A stretch of DNA of 61,891 nucleotides, taken from Symbiodinium natans. Its lineage: Eukaryota > Sar > Dinophyceae > Suessiales > Symbiodiniaceae. Position 1 is the first letter of the stretch, and each line of letters begins with the position of its first letter. Made by a program: the position numbers and the translations under genes. This document shows, piece after piece, positions 1 to 11,510 of the stretch. Where the stretch lies: contig CAJNDS010000391.1 in NCBI GenBank assembly GCA_905221605.1, positions 901,440 through 963,330 on the forward strand, in the 5' to 3' direction. The notes under the pieces were generated by a model. The model made no database searches. It was not told the origin of the DNA and saw nothing but the letters and a program-made list of their open reading frames with translations.

Positions 1-634
1 AGACGCAATGCGCCAACAGGTGCTTCAAACAGCATTCCCTTATTAAACAGGTTGTTTCAAGATTCATGCACAACCTTTCTGTTGCAACAAGCACCTCCAT
101 TCAAGAGGACAGAGGTTCTTCAAGCATCGGCATTGCATTTGGCATTTGCGCAGGAAATCCCCAGCGCACCGGCCATGCCGCCCGATTGAATTTGCTGCAA
201 CACACAACACCTTCGCCTCACAAAAAGCGCTTCCATTCGGCGCGAGAAGTTCTTCAAGAAATGGCGAGTCCTTTGTGACCGCTACTACTAAACACCATAA
301 CACGGCTGTGGTGAAGCGAGGAATTTCCACGGTAATCGAATACCGCCATCAGACGTTAAAAGAAGTTCATTGCCTGGCAAGGACGTCTAATCTGTAGCGC
401 CCGAAAGTGCCGCCTGGTGCTTGACGAAGCCCTACTTGAGATGGATGTAACTTCCCAAACCTTCATCTCACAACAAGCACCTTATTTGGGCATTATCACG
501 ACTAAAGAGGAACTCTGAACGAAGGTCGATCTGGCCAGAAATGCTCACAGGAGGATTCCCTGAAGCACTTGCAGTTCGGTGTCGTGCCAGGTCATCCGGC
601 CCGTCAGATCCTTAGGCTCAAGAAATAGGAACTG
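1..634. other. No recognisable gene; one weak Cys-rich small ORF
   Basis: Nothing here is convincingly a gene. The only candidate is an 88-codon minus-strand ORF at 64-330. It begins with a short hydrophobic stretch that could be a signal peptide and is rich in cysteine (about ten). It overlaps plus-strand ORFs of similar length, so chance is the simplest explanation. Confidence 0.2.
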
Positions 635-674
635 ATGTCAACAGTCCTAGGCGTCTCAACGCTTCCCTTCATGA

Positions 675-922
675 CAATTGCCTGGAGGGAGGGAGGGAGG
701 GAGAGAGAGAGAGAGGGAGGGAGGGAGGGGAGGGAGGGAGGGAGGGGGAGAGGGAGAGGGAGAGGGCGAGGGCGGCGAGGGAGAGAGAGAGACGGAGAGG
801 GAGAGGGAGAGAGAGGAGAGGGAGAGAGAGGAGAGGGAGAGGGAGAGGGCGAGGGCGAGGGCGAGGGCGAGGGCGAGGGCGAGGGCGAGGGCGAGGGCGA
901 GGGCGAGGGCGAGGGCGAGGGC

Positions 923-957
<35 letters not shown>

Positions 958-958
958 C
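675..958. repeat. Purine-rich (GGGA/GAGA) and GGGCGA/GGGTGA hexanucleotide array
   Basis: The plus strand is almost purely G and A. Imperfect GGGA and GAGA tracts (about 675-845) grade into perfect GGGCGA hexamers (about 846-925) and then GGGTGA hexamers (about 925-957). All frames stay open, giving Gly-Glu on the plus strand and Leu-Thr/Leu-Ala on the minus strand, so ORFs through it are not evidence of coding. The G-triplets and strand asymmetry would favour quadruplex or triplex structures. It lies just beyond the 3' end of the putative zinc-finger gene on the minus strand. Confidence 0.9.
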
Positions 959-959
959 C

Positions 960-1881
960 ACCCAAACCCACTTCACATGTACAACTGGACATGCTCTCCC
1001 GGCCTCGACTGGCCGCAGCTCGTCTTTGCACACCCATGCTTTGTGCATGCCATCGTCGAATCCGACGTACACACGCCCTGTGGCATGGTCCACTTGCTTC
1101 ACGCGGACCTTAACATTGCCATCCTTGTAGCCCAGACTGCGCGCCCTGTCATCTGCGAGCAGAAGCTCCTTCCCAGTGACAAGCGCCTCAGTGAAAGGGA
1201 GTAACCTCGCACTTCCTGCTTCCCAAGGCAGTGTCTGCAACTGAAACTGGCAAGCATCGAAAAACTGAAGAATGAAAGCCGAGGGAACGCCTCGTCGACG
1301 GTTGTTGCGGCGTCCATCGTGCAGGTGGCAGAAATCACAGAAGGCCCCCTTCATGCAACTCCGCAGCGGAGGCTTGTGATAACCTGGCAGAAGCTGAAGG
1401 AATGGAGAGCTGCGGGGAGCTGCGGGACTTACAGTCACTTACAGTAGCTTTTGGTGCAGCACAGAAATCGGGACCACAATGGTGCAAGCATGTTCTTACA
1501 ACGGTTTGCAACTAGGGTGCTGCACACCAAGCACATGGCATTCACACCATCACCAACGTGAAGGGCACTGCCGACGGAGAGTTGAGCCTGCGGTCTTCGT
1601 GATCCTTCTGCTCCGGGGATCGGTCGGGTCAGCCTCATGTAGTCACTGAAGCTGATGCAATCCGCTGTGCTTGTAGAGTTGGCCATGGAGACGATGCTCT
1701 CTCGCGACATCTGCAGCCTTCTGGCCATGCCCAGTCGCCCTGGCAGAGCCGAACGTGGCCCAAGCACAATTTGCAAGCCCTCCATCGACACCACTGACTC
1801 CACGGACGAGCTCCGCGACGCAGCAGCTGGCTGTGCCAGGAACCTGGGTTGTGGGACGTCCTCTTTCGCAGGGACCTGCAT
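960..1881 (-). CDS. Putative two-exon CCCH zinc-finger protein (partial model)
   Basis: Two adjacent minus-strand open segments look like exons of one gene. The upstream one (about 1500-1881) codes a Ser/Pro-rich leader ending in SVGSALHVGDGV...CLVC. The downstream one (about 960-1400) contains SCMKGAFCDFCHLHDG followed by RRNNRRRG. That C-x5-C-x2-C-H cluster with a basic tail resembles the CCCH fingers common in dinoflagellate proteins, which often follow a GS..H..G motif. A compact stretch follows (NVKVRVKQVD...GRVYVGFDDG...WVCKDELRPVE) that could be a small beta-barrel, KOW- or Tudor-like domain. An intron must lie between about 1380 and 1510; I could not fix its boundaries. The start is the ATG at 1881. 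The 3' end is unclear because the frame runs into the purine array. Nucleic-acid binding is inferred from the finger only. Confidence 0.4.
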
Positions 1882-3975
1882 CTCGACCCTTCAAAGCGTG
1901 GACCACGCCTTGCGAGTGCTGGCTTGTACTGGGGCTTGAGCCCAAGCTGCAGGCACATCATCCTATGATGCGCCTCTGATGTTTGGTAGTGAGAGAAGGA
2001 TGAGCCGGTGCATGCCGGGGTGCTTTCGGAAGCGCTGGCAGTAGTACATGAAGTACTGGCCCGATGCCTGCCTCAGAGCGAATGGGGAAAAGGTGGGAGA
2101 TTAAGACACTTAAGCTCTGTAGGAGGATCGCTCAAGACTTGCCGAGCTATTCGGGACCATCATCTACTAGAGACTTCCGAGGAAATTTATCGCTTGTGCC
2201 GGATCACTGTCGAGTTCAGGGGTCAGGCACAAGGCGTTCAGGTTCAAGGAGGGTGTGGAACTTGCGGCTTGCGGGGATTCAAGGCAGATATCGAGCACGC
2301 CCCAAGTGAGTCTAGGATTTAGTCTTTAGAGTGGCAGCAGCATGTTGGACACCGTTCCTAGACGCAGAGGAAGTTGGCGAAGTCAAAGCAAAAGCATTCC
2401 GGGAACAAGATTCGCAGCACGGCATGACAGCGCGTGATGGATGATTGAGAAGAGAGAAACAACCAGATGAAACAACTACTTGCAATTTCATAGGACGTCA
2501 TGCCCAAGACCAAGCGCAGTGCATCTATCTCTGTGATACCGCTCCCATCCCGCCAAAGGGCCAGTAGGTCTCGCGACCCTGCCTTGAAGCTGGAGAAGCT
2601 TACTAAGAGCTTAGGGCGGTGCAGATTCCAGCACCCAAACCCTGAAGAATCTGGTGTCACTTGGTTCGGATGTAGGATTTAGTCAGGGCGCAAACAAGGA
2701 CTCGGAATGGCGCCTTCCACCTTTGCAGCGACCTCCAACAAAGCCTATCCTAGAATCCTTCAAGCATTGCCCCACCCAACCTAAGGCCATGTTAACACCA
2801 AAATCCCCTCAGCCCTTAACCTGCACAGCCCTGGACTCAGGAGGGTGGACCTAGATGCAGGGTGGACCTCTGGCGGTTCGGATCGAACAAGGTGACAAAA
2901 TGGCACAGCAAGACCCTCACCCCCAACCACAATTTTGTGTGACCCGGACTGACAAACCCACCACCAGAAAGCAGACAAGGGCAAGGCGGTACGGAGGTAC
3001 TATCCGACGCAACCACGGCGGGAGCTGCCCAAAGGGGCCAAAAGCGAGTCGAACTTCCACTTGAGCATATGTGCAGCAATGGCGGAAAATTGTGCTAACA
3101 TGCCAATTATTAGCTCCATGGGTGAGAGTGAAGTTTTCCGCTTGGTACTCGTTGCAGCCACACCCTTACAAAGACCGCATGGCATGAATACAACCCTCAA
3201 CCGAATCTTCAACCATCCCGATAATTCACACTGTTACACCCAGATGCATCTTGAACTCGGCATTTGGACCTTCCAGGTACTCCTTCGGGTTCATGTCTTG
3301 CCCCTTCTTACGAGGTAGACCATGCGCAAGAACGCGCGGTGCAGGCTAGGGCTTCATGTTACGTAGCATCTGGGGTAATATTCGGCGGGCCAAAACGTCC
3401 GGGGACAATAATACTGTCCATAGGAATTCTTCAGAGTTGGCCAGAGAACAGCTCCAGAGGCTTGTGTCGCCAGCTCTGAAGCGGTGTCCTTGTCTAAGTC
3501 GGCCGAAAAGCGAGCCGGAAAGCGGGGTCCCCTTCTGAGCCCCGGAGATGGCAACAATAAATGAGTGGCAATATAAGCTCCCTCAAGAGGCCTCCAAAGC
3601 TGAAGATATGGACAAAAAAAGGCAAACCCTGAAGCTTAAGGAGTCCAGCCTTCAGGTGCAAGAGACCCTCCCATGCCAAAGCAGACCGGGCCGCAGACCC
3701 TCCAGACACCAGAGCCAAGAACCCTTAACAGCGGCCGACCGTTTCAAACCCAGCCCGTAGACCCCCTTGTCAGGGCGGGAAGGGGGGTTCTTCATGCGCC
3801 CCCTAACATGAGGGGCTTAGGTTTTCGGGCCTCGGGGCTTGACCACCTGCTGCGGATGGGCGGCAACTACCGCTCTGGTCCTCATTCAGAGTCTCCTTCT
3901 TAAAGCCATCCAGCCTTGGGTGATTTGGTCTCAGGCAAAGGGGGTCTCTTCAATGCCTCAGTTGCTTTACGCTTC
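1882..3975. other. No gene recognised
   Basis: Only short overlapping ORFs (under about 110 codons) occur on both strands, with no domain, repeat or splice pattern I can support. Confidence 0.5.
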
Positions 3976-3976
3976 T

Positions 3977-4313
3977 TGCAACGGTTTCAGCAACGCTTTA
4001 AGCAAAGCTTTAAGCAACGCTCTAGCAACGCTTTAAGCAACGCGTCAAGCAACGCCTTAAGCAACGCCTTAAGCAACGCCTTAAGCAACGCCTTAAGCAA
4101 CGCCTTAAGCAACGCTTTAAGCAACACCTTAAGCAACGCCTTAAGCAACGCTTTAAGCAACGCCTGAAGCAACGCCTTAAGCAACGCCTTAAGCAACGCC
4201 TTAAGCAACGCCTTAAGCAACGCCTTAAGCAACGCTTTAAGCAACGCCTTAAGCAACGCCTTAAGCAACGCTTTAAGCAACGCTTTAAGCAACGCCTTTA
4301 AGCAACGCCTTGC
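3977..4313. repeat. 12-bp tandem array (unit TTAAGCAACGCC)
   Basis: About 27 copies of a 12-bp unit, TTAAGCAACGCC, with a few C/T changes and small slips. The period is a multiple of three, so each frame is a 4-residue repeat: SNAL on the plus strand, and (K/L)ALL on the minus strand in an ORF at 3987-4478. The minus-strand product would be an amphipathic Leu/Lys/Ala helix, but nothing outside the array supports a gene. Confidence 0.93.
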
Positions 4314-4316
4314 AAC

Positions 4317-7300
4317 CTGGACACGCGATGGTTCGGAGCTGCGCGCTCTCTTCCCACGACAGATCGTTTGGCCAGGCAGGGATCTTGTATTCCTTAGGGG
4401 CTCGTCTCGGCATCGAAGCAAGAGGTGTTCACTGCATAAAAGCAACCACCGCTGACAGAGATACTCAATCATGAGCAAGATTCATGCAGCAGCTGTTTCC
4501 CTCCCGATAGACATGCTTTTTCAGTTTCACGCAAGCATGGAAGTGCACTGTATCAGGAGTTTGCTCCAGCCTGTTCAAAGCATGTAACTCCAGAAAACTC
4601 CGGACTCCACACCATGCCACCTTCGGAAAGGATCCGCTGCCGAATCCTGGGATCAAACAACAAGAACTGTGGAATGTTGCATCATGCAGATGTTGACAAC
4701 ATCAGCTAGCATAGAAGAGCGGTGACATTCAACGCTTAACAAATGCCGTCAACCACAAGCGAGCTCAATGCCCATATCAGACAAAGGGCCAGAATGTTAT
4801 ACGGGTGTCGAAATCAAACAGAAGGATAACAGAATTATACGGGTGTCGACATCGGCTTCATGCAGGATAGCACTAACGTTTCGGCCGTGCCTCAGTTGTC
4901 ACAGCTTCTAATTGAAAACCGCTTCCCTTCGAGCCATCTTACATAGAGGCGGGTATTGGCTCTTTCTGATGCATATGATGCACAGAATTAAAATGGAGTG
5001 CTGGTCGAATGTGCACACGAAAGGGGGGCCTTCCCAAGATCTCTGGCTGAGCACTCTGCCAAGCAGCCCTTGGGGCAGAAGCCATGGGCAGGTGCCACAA
5101 GAAGGGCGAGGCACAGCCGCGCCATGGCAGAAAACGTGTGTGCCATGTTGTCTTCGGAAGGCGCCATGGAAACTGTTCGAGCTTTGTTCAGATCAAGCAT
5201 TGCTTTGAAGCTTGGGCAAGGTCATTGTTGTGATGGTCGCCCATGAGTGGCTAAGTCGCGGAAGCAGCTTGCAACGGCTTGCTGTGACATGGTCTGTCGC
5301 TTGTCAGCTCTTGACAAGTTTTGCTCTATGTGGAAGGGAGTGAAGGGGAGGTGGAGGAGAGGGAGTAGGGTGCCTTGGGTCCGGACCCATGAAGCCGAGC
5401 CCAACCATGGTTGAAAAAAGGCCGACGGTAGCTGCAACCTCGGCAACGACGTATCAGGGTAAAACGGTTCGGTTCCAATGACACGAAGCATGTGTGGGGT
5501 TTGTGTCAGTTCGCAGCCATCACTGCTGCCCTACATGAATGGGACAACGAAGCGTCAGCGCGCCCGGTCGCTCTCCTCCTCCCCCGGCAGGGCTGCAGGG
5601 CCAAAGACCTCCCCTCTCGCTCCTATCCGGTATTCCTTGCTTTCTATGGGATGTCGGTGCAAAAGGTCTAACTTGGCCGAAGGAAAACCAGCTGCAACCT
5701 TGCGGGAAAAACATACAATCCTATCCCTGCCCTCTTGTCCAGGTTGCTTCTCAGCTGCACTTGTCAGCCTAAGGAACACCGGAGGCCCAAGGTCGCCGAC
5801 TTAACGGAAACCAGAACCCCATGAATCCCATGAACATGAACGCCACAGCCTGGCCTCAAGAATTGCTCGGGTGTTCAGCTCGGGTGTTCAGCTCGGCGCC
5901 CCCGCATAAATATACGGCACCAATTTGCATCCCCTCAGCGCGATCAGGAACAGCATGGCCTCGGTGAGTTTGCAAAGTCCGGGCCCAAGCCGAACACGAG
6001 GCTTCGCAAGTTTAGCATGCAGGGCTTTCGGCAAGCCGCCGCTAAGCGAATGTAAGAGGTCATGACAGCTGATCACTCAATTCTGGTCTTGGAACCTGTC
6101 AACACAATGCAGCGACTGGCTCGAAACAGAAGCTCCCTGCGACCCCGGCGTGGAAACGGGGGACTTTGCAGCCGGGTTTGGGAAGAATTCGTATCAGCGG
6201 CAAGAAGCAGTACGCACACGTAGCCCGCAGGCAAATCCAGAGACAAGGGATAGCCTGATACCACACGGCACTCCGACCTCACGCACTCTGCGTCCCACAG
6301 CCTGCATGCACATGCTGCTCGATTCTGCTCGGTCTCTGAGATGTCGGCAGTGGCGGCACCAAAGCAGCCCCAAGCGCATGCTATTCGCGCCCCGACGCGC
6401 GAAATGAACCTGCCATGGGTTCAGCTCCGCTGGATCAGCTCTGCGCGCTCTGCGCGAAAGGTTCGGAGCTGGGGACCCAGGAAACCCAATGGGCGCCAAT
6501 TCTCTACGTCCAATGATCTCTTAAACTCCTGGACGAAGAGGCGAGGGGTAAGGGGCCTTGTCGGGCGTAGGATGGTGTAGGCATATAGGTACGTACAATG
6601 TGGGTTTGTGTAATTTTGTGGAGCAAGGTCCAGGGTCTCGGAAGCTCCACTGAGCCCACGACATGGGGATCACCGGAGACCACATCAACGTCGAAGCGTT
6701 TGACACCTCTTTGCTCTCTTGCGGAAACATCATGAAGTACGAGATTTCAAGAGAACAACATGAAACAACGGAGCTACAGACCCCCTGCCTTCTGTCGGCT
6801 TTCGGGCATGAAAAGCAAACAGCACGAGTCAAAGCTGGGCTCCGGGGCCATGAAGAACCAGCCGAACTCAGTCTGTCCAAAGAAGTATCGATCCTGACGT
6901 CAGGCGAAGTGAAGGGTTTAGGATGGACAGGCGGGTTTGGGTCTGGGATTCAAGACGACAGAACTCTTTCTTCATGGCAGCCCTGCACCATGTTGACATG
7001 CCCTGCACCCAAGATGATGTGTTTACCACCTAAGTCAATGGAGCAGGATGAATCGCAGTCTGCACGTGGCGCGTTAAGTGTGTTAAGTACGTTAAGTACA
7101 CTCAGTACACTTTTTGAACATGCTCTTAAACCCTGAAAGCCCCAAGCCGGCAGAGAAAGCCCAAACGCCCTGAGACTCGTGAGCAGGGGGACCTTCAAGA
7201 ACAGCGGCTCGGGGCCCTCACCTTGGTTTCGAGTTGAGCTCCCAAAAAACCCGCCGCTCACCCCGGGCTTTGCGAAGATGATCCACTACAATACAAAGAA

Positions 7301-10300
7301 CTGCAGGAGTCTGAGATTTGAAAGGGAACCTTTGACGGCACCGTCAGGCATACCCACGAAGCTCGAGGCACTGGGCTTCGTAAACGATCAGCTTTGACGT
7401 ATCACACTGTGGTTGGCGCCCTCCATCACCATGGGGACAGCATACGAATGCTTAGCCCAGCACCCCTCCCTGTGGAAGCTTAAAGTCCTGGATTTCTGAA
7501 GAAACCCTCGCATGCAGTCACTAGGACTCCCAAGCGGATCTGAGGCAGGTACTAACACCTAAGGCAAAGCTGAAGCCAAAGGATGCCTCGTTGTTCAGTG
7601 GGTTTACGGCTACGTGCGATTGGCTTCGGATGCTGAAACAGCTCTGCGTTTGCCGTGAAGATCGTGGGGTTGCAGGCCTGGCCCGAATCCCTGTACCTAC
7701 ACCTCCCGGTTTCGTTCCTGCAAGGGCCAATCACAAGGAACCATGAACGAACCATGCCTGATGCTTCCCGAGGCAGTTTGCAGCCAGGCAACCCCAAGCA
7801 GGTAGCCAACACCTCCATGGAGCAACACCTGTCAAGTTCTTTCTGCACGGCAATTGTGGAGGGACAGGGAGTGTGAGCTTCGTGCAACAATCCAAAACAT
7901 CTTGCATGCAGGCCAGTGCCCTCTCACTACATTTTGCGGAATTGGATGAATAAATGGCAACCTGCTTCTGCCCAGCAGGAGCTCACACAAGGTGGAGGCA
8001 TATACTGGCTTCAGAGCAAGTTCAACCACCACAAGCCAGCACAAAGCCATCAATGCAATTATGGCCACAGACTGTGTGGCAGACCTTGCAAGACTCGATC
8101 CTGTATCCTAATATCGATCCCCCCAAGCGGCATAGGGCTCCAACCAGTGAACCCCAAAAAACTCTAGCCCAAACCGCCTTGTTAAGTACAGGCGCTACCA
8201 TTTTTGCCAATTTGCTATGGGAGAAATCGACAGCTAACTGTGAGCTCGACACACATCAATATCTTGCCGCCAGTCAAGTGTTTGCTAACTGTAACGGCTC
8301 GATCCCAGACCAAGGCACGGCGAGGTAATGTTCGCCCAGCAGGCGACCTGAAGGTGAGAAGTAGTGAGAATGAGGCACGAACAAAGTTTCTTCTACATGA
8401 GCTCAGATCGCATCTGTGTCTCCATTCCAGCATTAAGAAAAACTGCATACCAATCAACGCTGTCAGCAAACCTCTCTGCCTCAGCTCCAACATGCAACAC
8501 TGCTGCGTTACCCTCTTGCGTTCCTGATCTTGCCAGTATCTTCCGTGTCCCCCCACCCCACCCTGGGCACATAATGCCGCCGCTGACGCAACCACAACTA
8601 CACAGTCAACAGAACAAGACGACAGCAACAAACCTAGATGCGCCGCCCCAGCGCAGAAAGGCATCAGCCACAACCAAGGAAACACTATCACACGAAGACA
8701 ACCACTAATGCTCCCACACCACAGAGCCATACCACAGAGCCAGGTGGGGATGCCAAATACTAGAAAGGAGTGTGATTGCGATATCGCGTGGGCTGTACGA
8801 ACCAACGTCACGTGACAGTGCTGTCTGGGACGCGCACTTGAACGACACTCACGACCGACCCGATTGAACAGAACACAACCCCGTGCTCCCTGCACAGGTT
8901 TCAAGCCCCGCTGCCTTGTCCACTTTTGGAAAGGTCGGACCTGGAGAGCCAGGCAAATGCATTTGCATTGCATCGGCGCCTTCCCGACAACATGCACTTT
9001 GACGGTGCGCTCTGCTGCAAACTGACTTACGGCATCTTTGCTGCACGCACTTGCACCACAACGTCGTGACAACACTCGGAGGTCAGGCGCAAAAGAATGC
9101 AGCTGGATCCGACTCTTGGGTCATCCTATGTCATCCTGCATCTTTATCAGAACCCTCGGGGCTTGTGGGAGCCGCACCTGGAATGCGGAATGCTTGGTGG
9201 AGCTGATCCACATGCCTGCGCCAGACGGCCTTTGATATTTCATGCTATGGGTTAAGGGCTGTGCCTTGTTATCCATGTCTCTATAGGAATACGAATCCCT
9301 TGGTCAAATTGTCGACCCTACTCTAGAAATCCTCGAACCCAAAAGCTGACCACACCGCATTGCTCCAGACACGGCACAGTGAGATTGATTTAGATTCACG
9401 AAATCTCAAAACTACCCCGAGCTCGGCGATGCTTTGTTGGGGGGGCAAGGGGAAGTGTTGCGGAGAAGCACCTTCTCAAGAGCTTCGGCGCTTCAACGAG
9501 CCCCATTGGTCTTGCATGTGTCTAAGTAGTAGGGTCGAGAAGTATGCTTCACTTGGGGCAAGATGGGAGCACAGGACTGCAGCCTGTGCTTGAAGCTGAT
9601 ACCAAAGAGCCTTTGGACCTGTCCGGCTCGTTGCTTGGATTCGTCGAAGGCTTTGCTTCTGGTTCTACGCGAGCATTGCCCCCAGAAAATTGCAAGTTCC
9701 TGCGCCTCGTCGCCAGGGAGCGACCTCAACCCAAAGTCTGGCCAGAGCCCAGATGGGCCCAGATGAGCCCAGATGAGACAAGAGCCGGCAGCAGAGGGAT
9801 CGAGAATGTCTCGGTCTCGAGCGACACATGTGACACGCCCTGCTGGGGCTCCAGCTCAGGGTCATCCCACAACAGGGATCCCAACAGGAGGCAAAGTAAG
9901 TTGATGCCTCGGATGGGTGGAGCGGTTGAAGCCGTGGTCAAAGTCCGAAGTCTTGATCTTTATATACGTCCTTGCGCAGCTCCGACTACACCAAATGGGT
10001 CATTTACGCGGTGCCCGATTTCCCAGTCCATGTGAAGAAAGCAAATCTGGGGCCACGTCAGGCCAAGCCTCGGCAGAAGGCCGGAAAGCCGTAGCCTGAA
10101 CTCACACGGCTACTGCGTGCTTGTCCCTAACTCATTCATCATCTTGCACACGAAGCCGTGCCCTGAGAACACACCCTCATTCGCATGCTGGCTGTTCGCT
10201 TCACACCTAGACCGCCAAGATTTCCTGTTAAGGCTCTGCCTTGTTTACGGGGCTCTTGTGGACCGTGCCTTGGCTGGCTCCTGTCATAAGATCCTGTTAA

Positions 10301-11440
10301 CGCCAAAGAAAGGTATCCACCCATGAAACAAAATACCTCGTGAATCAAGAGGAAGCGACAGGATACCATCACCAGTAAACATTAAGCTCGTGAAGCTGTA
10401 ACCTTGTAACACCTTGGAATCATGAGCCAGACCACCTTGACCCCTGACCCCATAAAGCTGATGAGTGGATGATGGGAATCGCAAGATCCGGCTTCTGTGA
10501 CACTAAGGAACTGGCCCTGAAAAGTGTGAGCCAGGACTGGGCCCAAGAGGGCCTGCAAGTGGCGTAGTGACGTGTGCCGTTTTCGGGGAGTGAGGGGGGG
10601 GGGGGGGGGGTAGTTGGGATTTGGGTGCGAGGCCTGAGGCCTGAAGGCATCTGACAAACACACAAGGGCTGCGGCTCTTTCAGAAGCTGTTCTCACTCTT
10701 CTCAGCGCTTCCTCAACAAGTACCGAGCGCGCGGCACCGCCGTTGCAAACCACTCTCTGCAAGGCCAGGATGTAACTGAGCCTGGGCACCACGTGCTGGA
10801 CCCCGCTCTCTTGTCAGCGGCAACGGCTTCGCCCTCTGGGCAAACATGTGAAAGTAGGTGTTTCCTTACAATACGAAGACTACTTGAAGAGTACCGCCTG
10901 CGCCGGTCGTGCCAGATTCAAACTCTGGGTGATCGTTAGCGTTGGGGAGTTTCGCTTTGAAAGGCCAACCTCGTGCACCGGTTCCCTCAAGCTGGGCCAG
11001 CTGCTGTTTCTCGTCTCGCGTATAATCCATAATATACGCCTCGAGCAAAGCTCCCAACCACCCAGACGTCAACACGATGAACGATGAAATGAAGTGGGGT
11101 ATCACAGTCAACATTCACAAGTGGCCCCTTTCCAAGCCCCCGGGCCATCTCCACCGGACCAGTACTGGTCGCCAGGCCGCAGAAGCCCTGACACGTGATG
11201 CAACATGGTCACTTAGGAGACTTAGGGTTTAAGACGAAGCGGTTTGGGACTTCTGCCTTTACTTTTCTTACGAGCGCACGAAATCATTCTGTAGATAGCC
11301 CAACCCCAAGGCGCGGGAAGACTCGCGAAACATGCGTTCTCTCAGAGTTTCAAGCTAGCCTCACGTGGCCATCGCCGAGAGATAGCATCAAAGAAACGTT
11401 CACGGCTGGATTTGTGGGAACGGTGCTGCTTATGGCTGTG
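4317..11440. other. Gene-poor region; poly(G) run at 10594-10610
   Basis: No gene could be supported. Noted items are a small imperfect GTTAAGTA repeat near 7075-7110, an uninterrupted run of about 17 G at 10594-10610, and one unusually long but unconvincing minus-strand ORF at 8215-9075 (listed separately). Other ORFs are short and overlap on both strands. Confidence 0.5.
8215..9075 (-). CDS. Unrecognised 286-codon open frame
   Basis: This frame stays open for 286 codons, longer than most others outside the repeats and retroelements. The translation is rich in Cys, Leu and Val, with hydrophobic stretches such as VIVFPWLWLMPF that could be membrane segments. No domain is recognisable and composition is uneven. 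The plus strand also has ORFs of 107-114 codons across part of it. It may be a chance frame, a degenerate element or a fast-evolving membrane protein; I favour chance. Confidence 0.15.
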   Translation of the reverse strand: MLSRRCGASACSKDAVSQFAAERTVKVHVVGKAPMQCKCICLALQVRPFQKWTRQRGLKPVQGARGCVLFNRVGRECRSSARPRQHCHVTLVRTAHAISQSHSFLVFGIPTWLCGMALWCGSISGCLRVIVFPWLWLMPFCAGAAHLGLLLSSCSVDCVVVVASAAALCAQGGVGGHGRYWQDQERKRVTQQCCMLELRQRGLLTALIGMQFFLMLEWRHRCDLSSCRRNFVRASFSLLLTFRSPAGRTLPRRALVWDRAVTVSKHLTGGKILMCVELTVSCRFLP

Positions 11441-11444
11441 CTCT

Positions 11445-11510
11445 GCGGGAAGACTGCGGGAAGACTGCGGGAAGACTGCGGGAAGACTGCGGGAAGACTG
11501 CGGGAAGACT
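11445..11510. repeat. 11-bp tandem repeat, six copies
   Basis: Six exact copies of GCGGGAAGACT in a row. The 11-bp period rotates through all three frames, giving a 33-nt coding period in the surrounding plus-strand ORF (11195-11599). Confidence 0.97.

Noticed and set aside
656-960. (GE)n and (TL)n ORFs in the purine array
   Set aside because: Simple-sequence translation; the coding evidence of the zinc-finger gene ends before the array.
11215-11235. TTAGGGTTTAAG, telomere-like
   Set aside because: A single occurrence, not tandem; no telomeric array is present.
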